A DNA stretch of 7,477 bases, taken from positions 1 to 7,477 of the forward strand of contig JANTGL010000127.1 in NCBI GenBank assembly GCA_024762915.1, given 5' to 3'. Made by a program: the position numbers and the translations under genes. Under the pieces are notes generated by a model. That model was not told the DNA's origin. It ran no database searches and saw nothing but the letters and a program-made list of their open reading frames with translations. Source of the stretch: Bacteroidales bacterium. GTDB taxonomy: Bacteria > Bacteroidota > Bacteroidia > Bacteroidales > JAADGE01. This document shows positions 6,621-7,477 of this stretch, one piece after another. Each line of letters opens with the position of its first letter. Within the stretch, counting starts at the first letter, position 1.

Positions 6621-6639
6621 CCAAAAAATTATTTTTCGG
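6621..6639 (-). promoter_or_regulatory. AT-rich hairpin in the cvpA-family leader, immediately before the ATG
   Basis: On the minus strand CCGAAAAAT and ATTTTTTGG are separated by one A. In RNA they pair over nine positions with one G-U pair, although the innermost pairs must open to form a loop. The stem includes the GGA next to the start codon, so it could reduce ribosome access. It is mostly A-U, hence weak, and may be a chance product of base composition. Confidence 0.3.
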
Positions 6640-6642
6640 AAA

Positions 6643-6650
6643 CAAAGTTA
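6643..6650 (-). promoter_or_regulatory. -7 promoter box for the CvpA-family gene
   Basis: TAACTTTG on the minus strand (6650-6643) matches TAnnTTTG exactly and lies 23 bp before the ATG. No TTTG-like -33 box is present 17-22 bases upstream, so the promoter is either weak or this is a chance match. Confidence 0.42.
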
Positions 6651-6678
6651 CATATTTTTCCTGAATTATCGTTTATTG

Positions 6679-7477
6679 TTAATTTGTATTTTCAGCCGAT
6701 TCCGATTCTGCCTGAAGGATTTCATTTGTTGAGTTATTGCTGATAAATGCAACCAAGTCAAGATGATGAATATTCCAATTTGAATCAACATCAATCGTAA
6801 AACTTTTTTCAAAAGTATCACCTTTTTTGGCCGAGTTCAGAATTTTTTCTCCGAAAGCTCCGTTTACGCCTTTCCTTAACAGATGTCTATGGAGATAATT
6901 TTCGACATAAACGGAAGCATCTTGCTGAGGAGCAATAATACTGTCTTCGGTAATGTATAAACCGAGATTGATGCTTTCGCTGATATTTTTTAAAAATTCG
7001 GAAGTTATGTTTGCAGTAATTTTCCCGGAAGTTTCATCATAAGATGATTCAATGGTGATGTTTACATCCGGGTTAATGTTATAAATCGCATCTACGGCAG
7101 AACGCCAAGTATCTCTTCCGAGAACCTGATTTCCGTTAAACTCTTTTCTGTTGACCATCCCGCCGGGCAAACCTTGGTTTGAAACTCCGTAAAATTCATC
7201 TAAAGTCGTTCCTGTTTCGGTTCTGAAATCTTCGGGGAAATCCGGGTCGTGAGGTTCGGCAAAAAAACTGACGTGAACGGCAATCGGAATGATATGATCG
7301 CAATAATCATCATGAATACCGTCTAAAATTCTTGCTGCTTCGGGACAATTCGGGCAACGGTGGCCGGTATAATCTTCAACCAGAATTTTACGAATAGGAA
7401 CGGGTTGTGTTTCGTCTCCGCATGTACCTTCCTGTCTTTCTTTTAGGGGATTATTGATTTGATTACAAGCAAAAAAG
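6679..7477 (-). CDS. Omp28-related surface lipoprotein, N-terminus cut by the window edge
   Basis: The frame is open from the right edge to TAA at 6681-6679, giving 265 visible residues. There is no internal start worth choosing; the codon at 7170 is a TTG inside the domain. The first visible residues FFAC form the end of a lipoprotein signal peptide, with the lipidated Cys at 7467-7465, so probably only about 10-20 residues are missing. The low-complexity linker after Cys leads into VEDYTGHRCPNCPEAARILD (visible residues 33-52), the thioredoxin-like start of the Omp28 family, with the CPNC pair at 41-44. Features typical of the family follow: a VNRKEF region (visible 108-113) and a C-terminal beta-rich part. 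The protein should be an outer-membrane lipoprotein, probably surface exposed. Omp28 of Porphyromonas gingivalis is a surface protein, but no enzymatic role can be claimed here. Alternatively the CPNC could act as a disulfide pair in a redox protein. Confidence 0.85.
   Translation of the reverse strand, partial: FFACNQINNPLKERQEGTCGDETQPVPIRKILVEDYTGHRCPNCPEAARILDGIHDDYCDHIIPIAVHVSFFAEPHDPDFPEDFRTETGTTLDEFYGVSNQGLPGGMVNRKEFNGNQVLGRDTWRSAVDAIYNINPDVNITIESSYDETSGKITANITSEFLKNISESINLGLYITEDSIIAPQQDASVYVENYLHRHLLRKGVNGAFGEKILNSAKKGDTFEKSFTIDVDSNWNIHHLDLVAFISNNSTNEILQAESESAENTN

Noticed and set aside
6679..7170. Start of the Omp28 gene at 7170
   Set aside because: That codon is TTG inside a continuous frame that reaches the window edge and contains the lipobox and CPNC motif.
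1..7477. A previously undescribed multi-gene system
   Set aside because: All genes fall in known families with intact motifs and normal lengths; only the palindrome cluster is out of the ordinary.

Overview
This is an AT-rich chromosomal window from a member of the Bacteroidota. The evidence for that is threefold: promoter boxes of the TAnnTTTG type stand before three genes, Shine-Dalgarno sequences are weak or absent, and there is an Omp28-family surface lipoprotein. I cannot name a genus. Every gene lies on the minus strand, so transcription runs from high to low coordinates.

From right to left (5' to 3' for the genes), the window opens with an Omp28-related lipoprotein (6679 to the right edge, N-terminus just cut off). 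A CvpA-family membrane protein follows (6119-6619) behind its own TAnnTTTG box. Next comes a tight three-gene unit: tyrosyl-tRNA synthetase tyrS (4734-6035), a Wzz-type chain-length determinant (3702-4724) and a Wzy/WaaL-type O-antigen polymerase/ligase-family protein (2233-3690). The gaps within it are only 9 and 11 bp, and a well-formed promoter precedes tyrS. After a 307-bp intergenic region comes lepA (EF4, 138-1925, GTG start) with its own promoter. The last gene is the beginning of a class II aminoacyl-tRNA synthetase, probably asnS (1-110).

The genes are ordinary. They combine translation (tyrS, lepA, probable asnS) with the envelope (polysaccharide chain-length control and polymerisation/ligation, CvpA, Omp28 lipoprotein). 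I see no defence system, CRISPR array, tRNA or rRNA gene, or full-length insertion sequence.

The unusual part is the lepA/ligase junction, 2031-2255, which packs five palindromes into about 225 bp. Two are inverted copies of one hairpin whose stems differ by compensatory changes. Another is a perfect 29-bp palindrome flanked by exact 7-bp direct repeats; it supplies the last four codons and the stop of the ligase gene. This looks like a cluster of REP-like or miniature palindromic repeats.
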